Below the pieces are notes generated by a model, which saw only the letters and a list, made by a program, of their open reading frames with translations, searched no databases and was not told the DNA's origin. A DNA stretch of 64,000 nt, taken from contig CAKSBC010000009.1 in assembly GCA_934438085.1 (NCBI GenBank), forward strand, positions 1 to 64,000, in the 5' to 3' direction. Shown here piece after piece: positions 43,935-53,470 of this stretch. How positions within the stretch are numbered: the stretch's first letter is position 1; each line of letters starts with the position of its first letter. Both the position numbers and the translations under genes were made by a program. The stretch is from an uncultured Lachnospiraceae bacterium (GTDB lineage: Bacteria; Bacillota; Clostridia; Lachnospirales; Lachnospiraceae).

Positions 43935-44804
43935 TCAGTCTTCTATACGGTAGAAGCGGCAGGCATTGTCCCAGGTAATTCTTTCGATTTCTTCCGGTGT
44001 AACTTTCTTTATCTCAGCGATCTTCTCTATCACATGAGGCAGATATGCTGAAGAGTTTCTGCTCCAATGTCCCTTTTCTCTCACCGGAACCGGAGTAAGA
44101 TAAGGGCAGTCTGTTTCAAGCAATATCCTTTCAAGCGGCGTTGCCTCCAAAGCTTTTGTAAGCTTTTTCTGACCTTCATAGGTTATGACGCCGCCAAAGC
44201 CAAGATAATATCCCATATCAAGATATTCAAGGGCAGTCTCTCTGCTGTATGAAAAGCAATGTATCACAGCACTGTCAAGACCGTCTGCATGTGCTTTTTT
44301 CATGATTTCCATGGTATCCTGCGAAGCATTTCTCGAATGAATAACAACAGGCTTCCCGATTTCTACAGCAAGCTCAAGCTGCTTTTTAAACCAATACTTC
44401 TGGAGCTCTTTACCGGGTTTGACCTCATAAATATCATATCCGTGATAATCCAGGCCGATTTCTCCAACTGCTACAGTCTTTTTATGCTCTGCCAATGCTT
44501 TAAGCTCATCAAATACAGCATTACCGTCAGCTTCAAAGCCTGCCGAGCTTTGTTCATACATGGCTTCTATCTCATCAGCTGTCTTTCCCGGATAGAAATC
44601 ATATACCTCATCCGGATGCACTCCTGCAGCCGCATAAACAAAATCATATTTTTCACTGAAGGCGACCGAGGCTCTTGCCCCATTCATAGTCGCTCCTATA
44701 TTGCATATCCTTCCTACGTTATTTTTCGGAAGGCTCTCTATAATTTCAAAGCGGTCTTTATCAAATGCCGCATCGTCATAGTGTGTATGTGTGTCAAATA
44801 TCAT
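43935..44804 (-). CDS. TatD-family DNase
   Basis: The 289-residue TIM-barrel metal-dependent hydrolase begins with the family motif FDTHTHYDD (His-x-His metal ligands), has the GEIGLDYHGYD segment with the conserved Glu, two further His strands (VIHSRNA, VIHCFS) and the ETDCPYLTP motif. It probably degrades DNA 3' to 5'. The gene lies downstream of metG and traX on the same strand and ends next to ffs. Confidence 0.95.
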   Translation of the reverse strand: MIFDTHTHYDDAAFDKDRFEIIESLPKNNVGRICNIGATMNGARASVAFSEKYDFVYAAAGVHPDEVYDFYPGKTADEIEAMYEQSSAGFEADGNAVFDELKALAEHKKTVAVGEIGLDYHGYDIYEVKPGKELQKYWFKKQLELAVEIGKPVVIHSRNASQDTMEIMKKAHADGLDSAVIHCFSYSRETALEYLDMGYYLGFGGVITYEGQKKLTKALEATPLERILLETDCPYLTPVPVREKGHWSRNSSAYLPHVIEKIAEIKKVTPEEIERITWDNACRFYRIED

Positions 44805-44909
44805 ATATCTCCGTTTACCGGCTTAAAACAATATCTCATTAAGCCGGCTAAAAAGCGTTGCTTTTCTCTTTTTATATTTATATATTTTATTTTTCAAAGA
44901 CTGCATTAA

Positions 44910-45686
44910 TTATCTGTTTGCAAAATATACCATAGCCCAGAACAATAACAGATGTGCCGGATACGCGATATAAAAGAAATACTTCATAGGCAGCTCACCG
45001 CGTTTTCCGTTATAAAAATATATAATGCCAAAGGCCAGTGCAGAAACACATGCATACTCTATGCTTTCGGCGGCGGCTATGATAGCTCCGGTTATCAGCA
45101 TTGCATTACGGTCCTCTCTTACCAGATACAATGCCGAGATCATAAATACTCCTACTGCTCCGTAATCCGACTTTATAAGATATGCCGTCATGCAGCATAT
45201 ACCGACAATCATAAGTCTGAAAATAATATGCAGTCTGCGGCATTTCTGCATCAGAGTTATAGAAAGTGCGCCCAAAAACAGCGTGAACATAACATTCTGA
45301 TACTCAGGATAAAACCATGTGTTCTTAAGAGCCAGATCAAACGGTACTTCACTTATAGCTGCAAATAAAAACAGCCTTGTAAGGTACTTTTTGGCGTTTC
45401 CTGTGTGAATGGCTCCCTCTGCCGTCATGAATGCGAATATCGGAAATGACAATCTGCCCAATGTCCTCAGTATTCTCGCGGCGAGATACCATCTTTGCCC
45501 CTCAGGAGTTGCAACAGCCATGCTCCAATACACCGGATTTTGTCCGTAGAGCACTCCGTTTTCAATAAGCATAAAGCCTATATGATCGCAGAGCATAAAG
45601 AGAAGGGCAATCAATTTTAACTGATTGCCCGTAAATCCGGCTATTCGCCTCATATTAAATCTAAGTCTGATAGTTTTAGCCGACAT
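44910..45686 (-). CDS. TraX-family membrane protein
   Basis: The 258-residue protein has about eight membrane segments and the typical start GNQLKLIALLFMLCDHIGFM, then LRTLGRLSFPIFAFMTAEG, which match the TraX family. TraX acetylates F-pilin in conjugative plasmids; chromosomal copies in Clostridia are common and of unknown role. It begins 10 bp after metG, so it is probably transcribed with it. Confidence 0.85.
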   Translation of the reverse strand: MSAKTIRLRFNMRRIAGFTGNQLKLIALLFMLCDHIGFMLIENGVLYGQNPVYWSMAVATPEGQRWYLAARILRTLGRLSFPIFAFMTAEGAIHTGNAKKYLTRLFLFAAISEVPFDLALKNTWFYPEYQNVMFTLFLGALSITLMQKCRRLHIIFRLMIVGICCMTAYLIKSDYGAVGVFMISALYLVREDRNAMLITGAIIAAAESIEYACVSALAFGIIYFYNGKRGELPMKYFFYIAYPAHLLLFWAMVYFANR

Positions 45687-45696
45687 AAGCTCTCCG

Positions 45697-47766
45697 TCAG
45701 CAGATCTCGCTGCCTGACGGCATATCGCTGTTATCCGGTGTCATAAGTGAGATCATCTCTCCGCTCTCATCCTCTGCAGCGATGATCATACCCTGAGACA
45801 TTTCTCCTGCGATCTTTCTTGGTTCAAGGTTACATACGACCATAACCTTTTTACCTACCATATCCTCAGGCTTGTACCATTTCTTAATTCCTGAAAGGAT
45901 AGTGCGGGTCTCGCTTCCGAGCTTTACAGTTTCCTTTAAAAGCTTGCTTGACTTCGGCACTGCCTCGCATGCAATGACCTCGCCCACACGGAACTCAAGC
46001 TTTGCAAAATCATCATAGGTCACGTTCGGCTTATGTGTAAGCGGCTTTGCTTCCTTTGCTTCTGCCTTCTTCTCTTCGGCAGCTTCCTCCGCCTCGACCT
46101 CTTTACCTGTGATGTCTATGCCTGCAGCTTCCTTAACACGCTTTGCAAGAGTATCAAAGTCCATACGTGCGAAAAGTATCTTCGGTGACTCTGTTACCTT
46201 ATTGCCATTAGGATAAAGTCCGAATGCATCCATCTCAGCATATTCACGCTTTGAGGTATTAAGCTCTGCAAGGATGCTCTCTGCTGTCTCAGGCATAAAG
46301 CTGTGAAGCAGTGAAGCTCCGATAGTAATGCCCTCTGTAAGATTGTAGAGAACAGTCTTGAGTCTTTCCTGCTTAGCTTCATCCTTAGCAAGAGCCCAAG
46401 GCATAGTCTCATCTATATACTTGTTGCAGCGTCTGAAAATGTTGAATATCTCAGTTATGGCATCAGCCACTCTGAGCTCATTCATCTTGCTGTCAACCTT
46501 TTCAACTGCCTCGAGGATAGTATCTATAAGATCGCTGTCAATATCTTCAGCCGCGTCATTATTTTCAACGATGCCTCCGAAATATTTATTTGTCATGGAT
46601 ATGGTTCTCGAAACAAGGTTTCCGAGTACATTTGCAAGATCTCCGTTGAAGCGCTCGCACATAAGCTCCCAGCTTATGGAACCGTCATTGTCGAACGGCA
46701 TCTCATGAAGCACGAAATATCTTACGGCATCAACTCCGAATACATCAGTAAGAGTATCCGCATAAAGAACGTTGCCCTTTGACTTTGACATCTTGCCGTC
46801 AGCCATAAGCAGCCAAGGATGTCCGAATACCTGCTTAGGAAGCGGAAGGTCGAGTGACATCAGGAATATCGGCCAATAAATGGTATGGAAGCGGATAATG
46901 TCCTTTCCTATAAGATGAAGATCTGCAGGCCAATACTTCTCAAAGGTCTTTCTTCCGGCATCATCAGCCTCTCCTGAGCCGTATTTGCCGTTTGCATATG
47001 CTGCGCCCTCGTCATCGGTCTCGCCGTCACAGTTATATCCGCAGCCTGTTATATAGTTTGTAAGAGCATCAAGCCATACATATACTACATGATCAGGATC
47101 AAATTCTACAGGAATACCCCATTTGAATGAAGTTCTCGATACACAAAGATCCTGAAGTCCCGGAAGGAGGAAGTTGTTCATCATCTCATTCTTACGTGAT
47201 ACCGGCTGAATGAATTCCGGATGCTCATTAATATACTGTATAAGACGATCAGCATATTTACTCATCTTAAAGAAATATGCTTCCTCTCTTGCCTTCTTTA
47301 CAGGTCTTCCGCAGTCAGGGCAGTTGCCGTCCTCAAGCTGTGAATCTGTCCAGAATGACTCACAAGGAGTACAGTACCAGCCCTCATAATGTCCCTTGTA
47401 GATGTCTCCCTTATCGTACATCTTCTTGAACATCTTCTGAACCTGCTTCTCATGATAGCTGTCTGTTGTGCGGATGAACTTATCATAAGATGTGTTCATA
47501 AGATCCCATATGCGTCTGATCTCTCCGGCAACATTATCCACAAACTGCTTCGGTGTAACGCCTGCTGCCGCAGCCTTTTCCTCTATCTTCTGACCATGCT
47601 CATCTGTTCCTGTCATGAATCTGACATCATAGCCCTGTTCTCTTCTGTAGCGGCAAATAGCATCCGCAAGCACGATCTCGTAAGTATTTCCTATATGCGG
47701 CTTGCCTGAGGTATAGGCAATAGCCGTTGTGAGATAAAATGGTTTATTCTCTGCTGTCTGTCTCAT
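45697..47766 (-). CDS. metG: Methionyl-tRNA synthetase
   Basis: The 689-residue enzyme charges tRNA-Met. It has the class I motif HIGN (residues 20-23), a zinc knuckle (CTPCESFW...CPDCGRP), the KMSKSKGNVL motif, an anticodon-binding helical domain and a C-terminal EMAP/Trbp111-like tRNA-binding domain (about 580-689) that makes dimers. The start has an AGGGG site 7 nt upstream. A terminator hairpin lies only ~30 nt before the start codon. Confidence 0.97.
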   Translation of the reverse strand: MRQTAENKPFYLTTAIAYTSGKPHIGNTYEIVLADAICRYRREQGYDVRFMTGTDEHGQKIEEKAAAAGVTPKQFVDNVAGEIRRIWDLMNTSYDKFIRTTDSYHEKQVQKMFKKMYDKGDIYKGHYEGWYCTPCESFWTDSQLEDGNCPDCGRPVKKAREEAYFFKMSKYADRLIQYINEHPEFIQPVSRKNEMMNNFLLPGLQDLCVSRTSFKWGIPVEFDPDHVVYVWLDALTNYITGCGYNCDGETDDEGAAYANGKYGSGEADDAGRKTFEKYWPADLHLIGKDIIRFHTIYWPIFLMSLDLPLPKQVFGHPWLLMADGKMSKSKGNVLYADTLTDVFGVDAVRYFVLHEMPFDNDGSISWELMCERFNGDLANVLGNLVSRTISMTNKYFGGIVENNDAAEDIDSDLIDTILEAVEKVDSKMNELRVADAITEIFNIFRRCNKYIDETMPWALAKDEAKQERLKTVLYNLTEGITIGASLLHSFMPETAESILAELNTSKREYAEMDAFGLYPNGNKVTESPKILFARMDFDTLAKRVKEAAGIDITGKEVEAEEAAEEKKAEAKEAKPLTHKPNVTYDDFAKLEFRVGEVIACEAVPKSSKLLKETVKLGSETRTILSGIKKWYKPEDMVGKKVMVVCNLEPRKIAGEMSQGMIIAAEDESGEMISLMTPDNSDMPSGSEIC

Positions 47767-47795
47767 TTTTATTCCCCTGATAATAATGCTTTAGT

Positions 47796-47830
47796 AAAAA
47801 GAATACAGTAAGTTTTAACTCACTGTATTC
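47796..47830 (-). terminator. Terminator between the lipoprotein gene and metG
   Basis: A 30-nt hairpin (47801-47830) has a 9-bp stem, one mismatch and further inner pairs, and is followed on the minus strand by TTTTT (47796-47800). An extended -10 box (TGATAGAAT on the minus strand; TAGAAT at 47827-47832) overlaps its upstream arm and could be the metG promoter, so metG transcripts would begin inside the hairpin. No T-box was found. Confidence 0.7.
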
Positions 47831-47938
47831 TATCACATATCGCTATACGTTTCTATTGAGCACATAGCATTTAATGGCTTTTATACGCGAAAAATCTGCT
47901 GGTTTTTGCATTTTTTTCGTTAATGCCGTCCGGTTTAA

Positions 47939-48583
47939 TTACTTAGTGCTCTTTTTTGTATCGAACTCCTGTGAGAATCCCATGTATCCGTAGTCCTCAC
48001 CAGCAGCTGTAACATCGATCTCATCAAGACCGAAGTTATCGATAAATGTATTGGCAACCGCTGCTACAACCATCTTATCGCTTGCTGCAGCATATACAGA
48101 GGTTGCATCACTTATCTCAAGCTTTGCGCTTCTTCCGTCCTCTGACGGAGTATAGCCGATAAGATCTATATCGTCTGTAAGTGCGTTATTATTCTTAAGA
48201 GCCTGAATTACAGATGCTGCATCACAGGTATCAACATAGTCAAATGATGCTGATATGCCGTTTGAGCCCGGAATATATACTATGATCATTGTTCCGTTTT
48301 CCTCAACGCTCTCGCCCTGCTGCTTATCCTCAGGATAGTATGATCTGTCAACCGCTGTTGTCTCCATTGCTCCCGGTCCGCCGTTCTCACCTGTCTCTGC
48401 ATCTGCAGGTATGGTGTACTTGCTTGTCTCAGGCAGAGTCATGGCTGCTGTAGTATTTTTCTCTATTACAACTCCGTCAGGAAAATCCTCAGGTGCTCCA
48501 CTCTCTCTGATGGTAGACGGTGTACATCCGAAAAGCATAAGTGCAACTGCTGAAAGCATAAGTATATTTAAAAATTTCTTCAA
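47939..48583 (-). CDS. Lipoprotein with a GerMN-like domain
   Basis: A lipoprotein signal ends at the Cys in LMLFGCTPS (about residue 20). After a polar linker, residues ~95-205 show the GerMN-type pattern: a first strand (MIIVYIPGSNG), a helix with VIQALKNN, a strand pair (LIGYTPSEDGRSAKLEIS) and a helix ending VAAVANTFIDNFGLDEIDV. GerMN domains occur in envelope and germination proteins. No other germination genes are seen. A GGGAGG site precedes the start. Confidence 0.65.
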   Translation of the reverse strand: MKKFLNILMLSAVALMLFGCTPSTIRESGAPEDFPDGVVIEKNTTAAMTLPETSKYTIPADAETGENGGPGAMETTAVDRSYYPEDKQQGESVEENGTMIIVYIPGSNGISASFDYVDTCDAASVIQALKNNNALTDDIDLIGYTPSEDGRSAKLEISDATSVYAAASDKMVVAAVANTFIDNFGLDEIDVTAAGEDYGYMGFSQEFDTKKSTK

Positions 48584-48721
48584 AATATGTTTCCTCCCGA
48601 TATTCTATAAATGCTCATCTACAGCATTATAGCAAAAAAGTAAGTGTATAGCACTTAAAACTTTTTTACGGAAATGTGAAAATGCTGTGACGAAAAAAGC
48701 TGTAAAGCAAGGCAAATCTGA

Positions 48722-49669
48722 TCAATACAGCACCAGCTGGTAAATAAATATCATTACAGGCATTGTGATCATGCAGAGTATTATTGACATTACATTAATA
48801 ACACTTGCTGTCTGATAGTCACAGTCATTAAGCTTTGCCATCTGTGTGACTGTCGATGCCGACGGTCCTATGGCACCCAAAAATGTTACCATGAAAAGCT
48901 GTGCCGAATCAGGCAGTATCCTTGTAAGTCCCGAAAGCTTTAAAATTAGCACAAGTAAAAGCGGATATATTAAAAGCCTCAAAACGCAGATCAAATACGA
49001 ATCTCTGTCAGCAAAGACTTCTCTGAGATCGATATTAGCCATAACAATGCCTGCTATAAGCATCCCCAAAGGTCCTAACATGCTGCCGAGCGCATCCACG
49101 GCATCATTTACAGGTGAAGGAAATGTTAAGCCTGTGATAAACAGCAATACTCCTAATACAATAGCTATGATATTAGGGTTTGTCAGGATCTTTTTTACAT
49201 CTACAGCCGCTTTTCCTCCGAGCGTATACATGCAGTGTGTCCACAAAAAAACCGTCTGCACTGCTATAAATGCACAAGCATAAAAAAGCGCCTCAGCTCC
49301 TAACAAAGACCCGATAATAGGAATTATGAGATTGCCGCAGTTGGCATAGATCACCGAATCCTGCTGTACCGGATCGATGTGCCCGCCTCGTGCCAGGACC
49401 CAGGTCGCTGCAATAAATATAAAGTGCACTGCCGTTGCAGCCACTATGCAATATACAAGCTTCAATGCTCTGTCAGCTGTAAATTCCATCCTGAATGCAC
49501 TGAGTATCATACACGGACATACTATATAAAGACTGAGTGCAGACATAAGCTGCGTATCAGCCTCCTTCAATACATTCTTTCTTACCGCAGCATATCCTAC
49601 GACTACCATTATAGCCATCGAAAGGATCTTTTTCATCAGTAGCAGGCTAAGCTCCATCTTACTGCTCAT
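48722..49669 (-). CDS. AEC-family transporter
   Basis: The 315-residue protein has about ten membrane helices in two halves, typical of the auxin efflux carrier family. In bacteria these carry malate, malonate or other small acids. Visible features are the N-terminal VVVGYAAVRKNVLKEAD stretch, a middle helix with NCGNLIIPIIG and a PSASTVTQMA segment in the last third. The substrate cannot be told. It is a single gene. Confidence 0.88.
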   Translation of the reverse strand: MSSKMELSLLLMKKILSMAIMVVVGYAAVRKNVLKEADTQLMSALSLYIVCPCMILSAFRMEFTADRALKLVYCIVAATAVHFIFIAATWVLARGGHIDPVQQDSVIYANCGNLIIPIIGSLLGAEALFYACAFIAVQTVFLWTHCMYTLGGKAAVDVKKILTNPNIIAIVLGVLLFITGLTFPSPVNDAVDALGSMLGPLGMLIAGIVMANIDLREVFADRDSYLICVLRLLIYPLLLVLILKLSGLTRILPDSAQLFMVTFLGAIGPSASTVTQMAKLNDCDYQTASVINVMSIILCMITMPVMIFIYQLVLY

Positions 49670-49793
49670 TGCCTCCTCAATATCAGCTTAAATCATCATG
49701 AAACACCATCCGACAGCCCTTTCCTTTAGTATCCGTAAACACCTTTAGGCCACGCGGATTTCAATAATAATTTAGTCTTCCGCTGTCTCTATG

Positions 49794-51110
49794 TCAATGA
49801 AAAATACCTGCTTTCCCTCTCCATCCGTAAGCCTTTGCAAGCTCCTGCATATACATTGCTTCGTTTTTATTTTTCCCGTACAGGGCTTTTAAAAATGAGA
49901 AAAATCCGTCAACACCGCCTATATCATCAAAAAGATCCATTCCGTCAGCAGCGATACAAAGCGGAAGCCTCGAACCTGCGACTTTTTCTAAGCCTGTCCT
50001 TAAATTGTTCGAAACATTCAGCCTCTCTGCATTGATCCAATCCCGCTTTATTTCTGTTTTCTCAGAGTAGACCCCGTTTCCCGCTCCATCGGATACCACG
50101 CTTATCCCATGCTCATCATAAATATCTTTACAGAGTATTTTTACATGCCAGCCGTCTCCTCTGTCATATCTGTAATCAAGTGCGGAAAAGAACGGCCTGA
50201 GCTTCGGTATAAAGGAATTAATCAGCTCTCCTGCTTCGTCATAGCTTTTTAACATTTCCAGGCGGCAGTCTTTCGCATAAAGTTCCCGGCTATCTGTTTC
50301 CGTCATATCGGCTGAAAAACTTATGTTTTCTTTATTCATGTACTCAGAATATTTCTTCTTAATATCTTCCAGTTCTTTAAATGCTTCTCGGTAAGCACAG
50401 GCTTTTTGCGGTTCGGCTTCAAAAAATATCATCATCCGTTTAATTTCTGCAAATGCAGCTACGATCACGCTTTCACGCCAGACAGCAATATCCATTTTTC
50501 TTTTATCGGACATGCTAATAGTTCTTTTACTTTTTTCTGCAGTAAAAAGTTCTTCCGCCGTAAGTCTTTCAAGCAGTATGTTAAGTCTTCGTATGTTTGT
50601 TTCATCCGCAATATTAAATCCGGCATCCCTGCCGTCTTCCGTTTCACGATCAGCTTCTCTGTAAATGTTTCCGTCCTCATCCATAAGCCCTGCTTTAATA
50701 AGGTTTGCATAGAGCGATTCCTCTGTCGGGCAAGCTCTTCTTCTGTCCGCTTCAAAAGGAACATCCTTAAAAAGTCTGTGCCAGTGCCACTCGAAGCTTT
50801 CAGCTTCCTCCGCCCTGAATAAGCTTCCGCAGAGTTTTTTATATATTTTAATGTTTCCTTCTGTCAGCTGTCCGAAATCCTTGTCGCGAAGTGAAAATCT
50901 GTGCAAATGAGAATTACTCCAGCCGAAAGCGCGCTGTATGGCTATATGAAGCTCATATAAGCTTCCGTCTCCCGGAAACAATAATTCTCTCGTAATGCCA
51001 TGCCTGGCTCTCGCAAGCTTCATTCCGGCGGCATCGCTTATACTGCTGCCGTCACGCTGCATAAGTATCAGCTTCAAATGACAAATCTTTTTCGAACTCA
51101 TTTCATTCAT
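49794..51110 (-). CDS. Plasmid pRiA4b ORF-3-like protein
   Basis: The 438-residue protein begins with the family core (ELHIAIQRAFGWSNSHLHRF, about residues 51-70) and ends with the matching segment on a conserved DIGG motif (DLFDDIGGVDGFFSFLKALYG). Between lies a long insert (about 150-345) not found in the short ~190-residue members, so it is an elongated form. The function of this family is unknown. AAGGAG lies 1 nt before ATG 51110 but 10 nt before ATG 51101, so the second start may be used. Confidence 0.85.
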   Translation of the reverse strand: MNEMSSKKICHLKLILMQRDGSSISDAAGMKLARARHGITRELLFPGDGSLYELHIAIQRAFGWSNSHLHRFSLRDKDFGQLTEGNIKIYKKLCGSLFRAEEAESFEWHWHRLFKDVPFEADRRRACPTEESLYANLIKAGLMDEDGNIYREADRETEDGRDAGFNIADETNIRRLNILLERLTAEELFTAEKSKRTISMSDKRKMDIAVWRESVIVAAFAEIKRMMIFFEAEPQKACAYREAFKELEDIKKKYSEYMNKENISFSADMTETDSRELYAKDCRLEMLKSYDEAGELINSFIPKLRPFFSALDYRYDRGDGWHVKILCKDIYDEHGISVVSDGAGNGVYSEKTEIKRDWINAERLNVSNNLRTGLEKVAGSRLPLCIAADGMDLFDDIGGVDGFFSFLKALYGKNKNEAMYMQELAKAYGWRGKAGIFH

Positions 51111-51324
51111 ACTCCTTGGTTTTATTTAATGACCTCGTGTGCAGCATCTTCCCCATTGCCGAGCGCACAAAAATAAAGCGTCCTGTGACGCAGTCATTTT
51201 CATTATATGAATTTCGGCCAGAAGAGCTTAAGCGGCCGTGCCATGTTCCATAAAACTTACGGAACCGTATATGATGACAGAAATGTCTGTAAATGCGGCG
51301 GCATGTGATATCACCGCCGAAGTA

Positions 51325-51660
51325 TTATTTAATATCAGCAATATAACCTATAAATTCTCCGACAAGCTCACGCTGTTTTTTATCCAGCTTTTTTATCTTT
51401 TCAAATAAGAGCTTCTGCTCTGCCGGTTCTTCGGCATCTATATCGAAAAATTCCTTTGGTGTAACACTGAGGTAATTGCATATCTCAAAGAAGGTCTCCA
51501 TCCTCGGCATTGCTCTGTTATTTTCTATAGCATTGATATAGCTTGGGTTAAAGCCTAAAGAAAGACTCATGTCTCGTGCGGATACTCCGTTACTCCTGCG
51601 CAGATGTGTAATGCGCAGTGCAAATTCCTTATAAAATTCTTCATCCTCTGTATTGAACAT
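51325..51660 (-). CDS. XRE-family transcriptional regulator
   Basis: The 111-residue protein has a helix-turn-helix at about residues 12-68 (ITHLRRSNGVSARDMSLSLG, then NPSYINAIENNRAMP) and a helical tail that could dimerise. The ATG sits about 80 bp from a large nested inverted repeat, possibly its operator or a structured leader. There is no protease or toxin partner next to it. Confidence 0.88.
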   Translation of the reverse strand: MFNTEDEEFYKEFALRITHLRRSNGVSARDMSLSLGFNPSYINAIENNRAMPRMETFFEICNYLSVTPKEFFDIDAEEPAEQKLLFEKIKKLDKKQRELVGEFIGYIADIK

Positions 51661-51964
51661 AAGTTTAATTATAAGTGATAAAAAACGAATAGTGTTTGAT
51701 AAAATCTGTTATTTATACAATTGTATCGTTTTAGAAACGGTATATAGCCGCAGATAAAACACAATTGTCGAATACTGAACACTTTTTTGACAATTCATGC
51801 ATTATCTGCAGCTATAGATTAAAATCGGAAAATCGGATATTCAAATGATCCTTAGAGGCTGTATCTACTTAATGGGATATCTCCAAAAATGCTGTTTACT
51901 TTACTGGATTCACCCTAAAAATCCGTCTACTCTGCGGGGTACACTTTAATTCACTAAGTTGTTT
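51661..51964. other. Intergenic region upstream of the XRE regulator
   Basis: The stretch contains the nested inverted repeat and a short ATACAATTGTAT palindrome (51714-51725). The part from 51820 to 51964 holds no recognisable gene or signal. Confidence 0.4.
51743..51816. repeat. Nested inverted repeat upstream of the XRE gene
   Basis: Outer arms of 15 bp (51743-51757 and 51802-51816) match at 14 positions, and inner arms AATTGTC/GACAATT (51763-51769 and 51789-51795) are perfect. No T-run follows on either strand, so it does not look like a terminator. Confidence 0.6.
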
Positions 51965-53359
51965 TTACCTCAAAAATATATGAAGCATTTTCTCATATAT
52001 TTTCTTATACGGTCTGTAGCGCATCGGAAGATCCATAAAGGTTTTCTTATCAACAATGCTTTTACGGTGGCTGAATGCATCAAAGCCCGCGCGCCCGTGG
52101 TATGCACCCATTCCGCTTTCTCCTACGCCTCCAAAGCCCATTTCCGAGGTGGCAAGATGTATTATCGTATCATTTATACAACCGCCTCCGAACTGAACTC
52201 TTGATTTTATAAAATCAATATTGTTTTTGTCGGAAGAGAAAATATAAAGTGCCAGCGGATGCTCTCTTTTGTTGATCTGCGCCGCAGCCTCTTTCAGATC
52301 ACCAAAGCTCATAACAGGAAGCACCGGGCCGAATATCTCTTCTCCCATAACGGCTGAATTCCAGCTGACGCAGCTTATAATTGTCGGCTCTATCTTTAGA
52401 GCTTCTTCATCTCTGCCGCCGCCTGCTTCGAGCTTTCCTCCGGATTTAAGCGAAGTATCTATAAGTCCGCATATTCTCTCAAAATGCCTTTTGTTAATGA
52501 TCTTTCCGTAATCCTCTGAATGCAGAATATCCTTTCCGTACTGAAGCCTAAGCTGTTTTTTCAGCTCCTTAATAAGCTCTGCACGAATGCTTTCGTCACA
52601 GTATATATAATCCGGTGCAACACAGGTCTGTCCGCAGTTAAGCATTTTACCGAAAACTATACGCTTTGCCGCAAGCATGATATCAGCCGTTTTGTCAACG
52701 ATACATGGGCTCTTTCCGCCAAGCTCCAAGGTGACCGGTGTCAGATGCTCAGCTGCCTTTCTCAACACCTCTTTGCCGACTGCCTTGCTTCCGGTGAAAA
52801 ATATCTTGTCAAAGCCAATGTCTAAAAGTGCAGAATTTTCTGCTCTTCCGCCTGTTATAACAGCTATATATTCTTCATCGAAGCGCTCCTCTATAAGCTC
52901 CTTTAAAAGCTTAGATGTCTCCGGCGCATAAGCGCTCGGCTTAAGCACTGCGGTATTTCCTGCCGCTATGGCATCTGCCAGCGGATCTATGGATAAAAGC
53001 AGCGGATAATTCCATGGACTCATGATCAGGACATTTCCATATGGGACAGGCTTAACAAAGCTTCTTGAGGCAAACTGAGCCAACGGTGTCTTGACAAGTC
53101 GTTCCCTTGAATATTTTGTCAGATTTTTAAGCATATGGCTTATTTCAGCTTTGGCAAGTCCAGTTTCGCACATATATGCCTCCATCCTCGCCTTTCCGAG
53201 ATCAGCCTTAAGCGCTACTGCTATACGCTCTTCATTATCATTAAGAAGGCTGTAGAGACTTTTAAGCGCTTCTCGCCTATTCTTTAAATCAAATGTAATG
53301 CCGCTGTCAAAATATCTTTTCTGTTTTGATACTATTTCTTCTATCTGCTGTTTTTCCAT
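51965..53359 (-). CDS. NAD(P)-dependent aldehyde dehydrogenase
   Basis: The ~464-residue enzyme oxidises aldehydes to acids, resembling class 3 and YwdH-like aldehyde dehydrogenases. The Glu region (TLELGGKSPCIV) and catalytic Cys (NCGQTCVAPDYI) are present, as is the NADP/NAD motif FTGSKAVGKEV. It ends with a hydrophobic, basic C-terminal tail (about 450-464) that may touch the membrane. The frame opens at a TTG (53377), but ATG 53359 fits better. It follows an alcohol dehydrogenase gene, so the two may act on the same substrate. Confidence 0.92.
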   Translation of the reverse strand: MEKQQIEEIVSKQKRYFDSGITFDLKNRREALKSLYSLLNDNEERIAVALKADLGKARMEAYMCETGLAKAEISHMLKNLTKYSRERLVKTPLAQFASRSFVKPVPYGNVLIMSPWNYPLLLSIDPLADAIAAGNTAVLKPSAYAPETSKLLKELIEERFDEEYIAVITGGRAENSALLDIGFDKIFFTGSKAVGKEVLRKAAEHLTPVTLELGGKSPCIVDKTADIMLAAKRIVFGKMLNCGQTCVAPDYIYCDESIRAELIKELKKQLRLQYGKDILHSEDYGKIINKRHFERICGLIDTSLKSGGKLEAGGGRDEEALKIEPTIISCVSWNSAVMGEEIFGPVLPVMSFGDLKEAAAQINKREHPLALYIFSSDKNNIDFIKSRVQFGGGCINDTIIHLATSEMGFGGVGESGMGAYHGRAGFDAFSHRKSIVDKKTFMDLPMRYRPYKKIYEKMLHIFLR

Positions 53360-53470
53360 ATTTATTAAAATCCGCAAACTAAACTATCTGCTGGGTTAAT
53401 CATGTATTAATCAACGTCAGACTCTGTATTGACCCACAAGCGCTTTTGCTGTACTTGTATCAGCTCTTAA

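Noticed and set aside
44910..45686. Conjugative transfer locus around the traX-like gene
   Set aside because: It stands between metG and tatD with no other transfer gene; chromosomal TraX-like genes are common in Clostridia.
47767..47938. T-box or SAM riboswitch before metG
   Set aside because: The T-box core (AGGGTGG-N-ACCGCG) and SAM-I motifs are absent on the minus strand; the hairpin is explained as a terminator.
47939..48583. Spore germination operon
   Set aside because: Only a degenerate GerMN-like lipoprotein is present, without other sporulation or germination genes, so no claim about spores is made.
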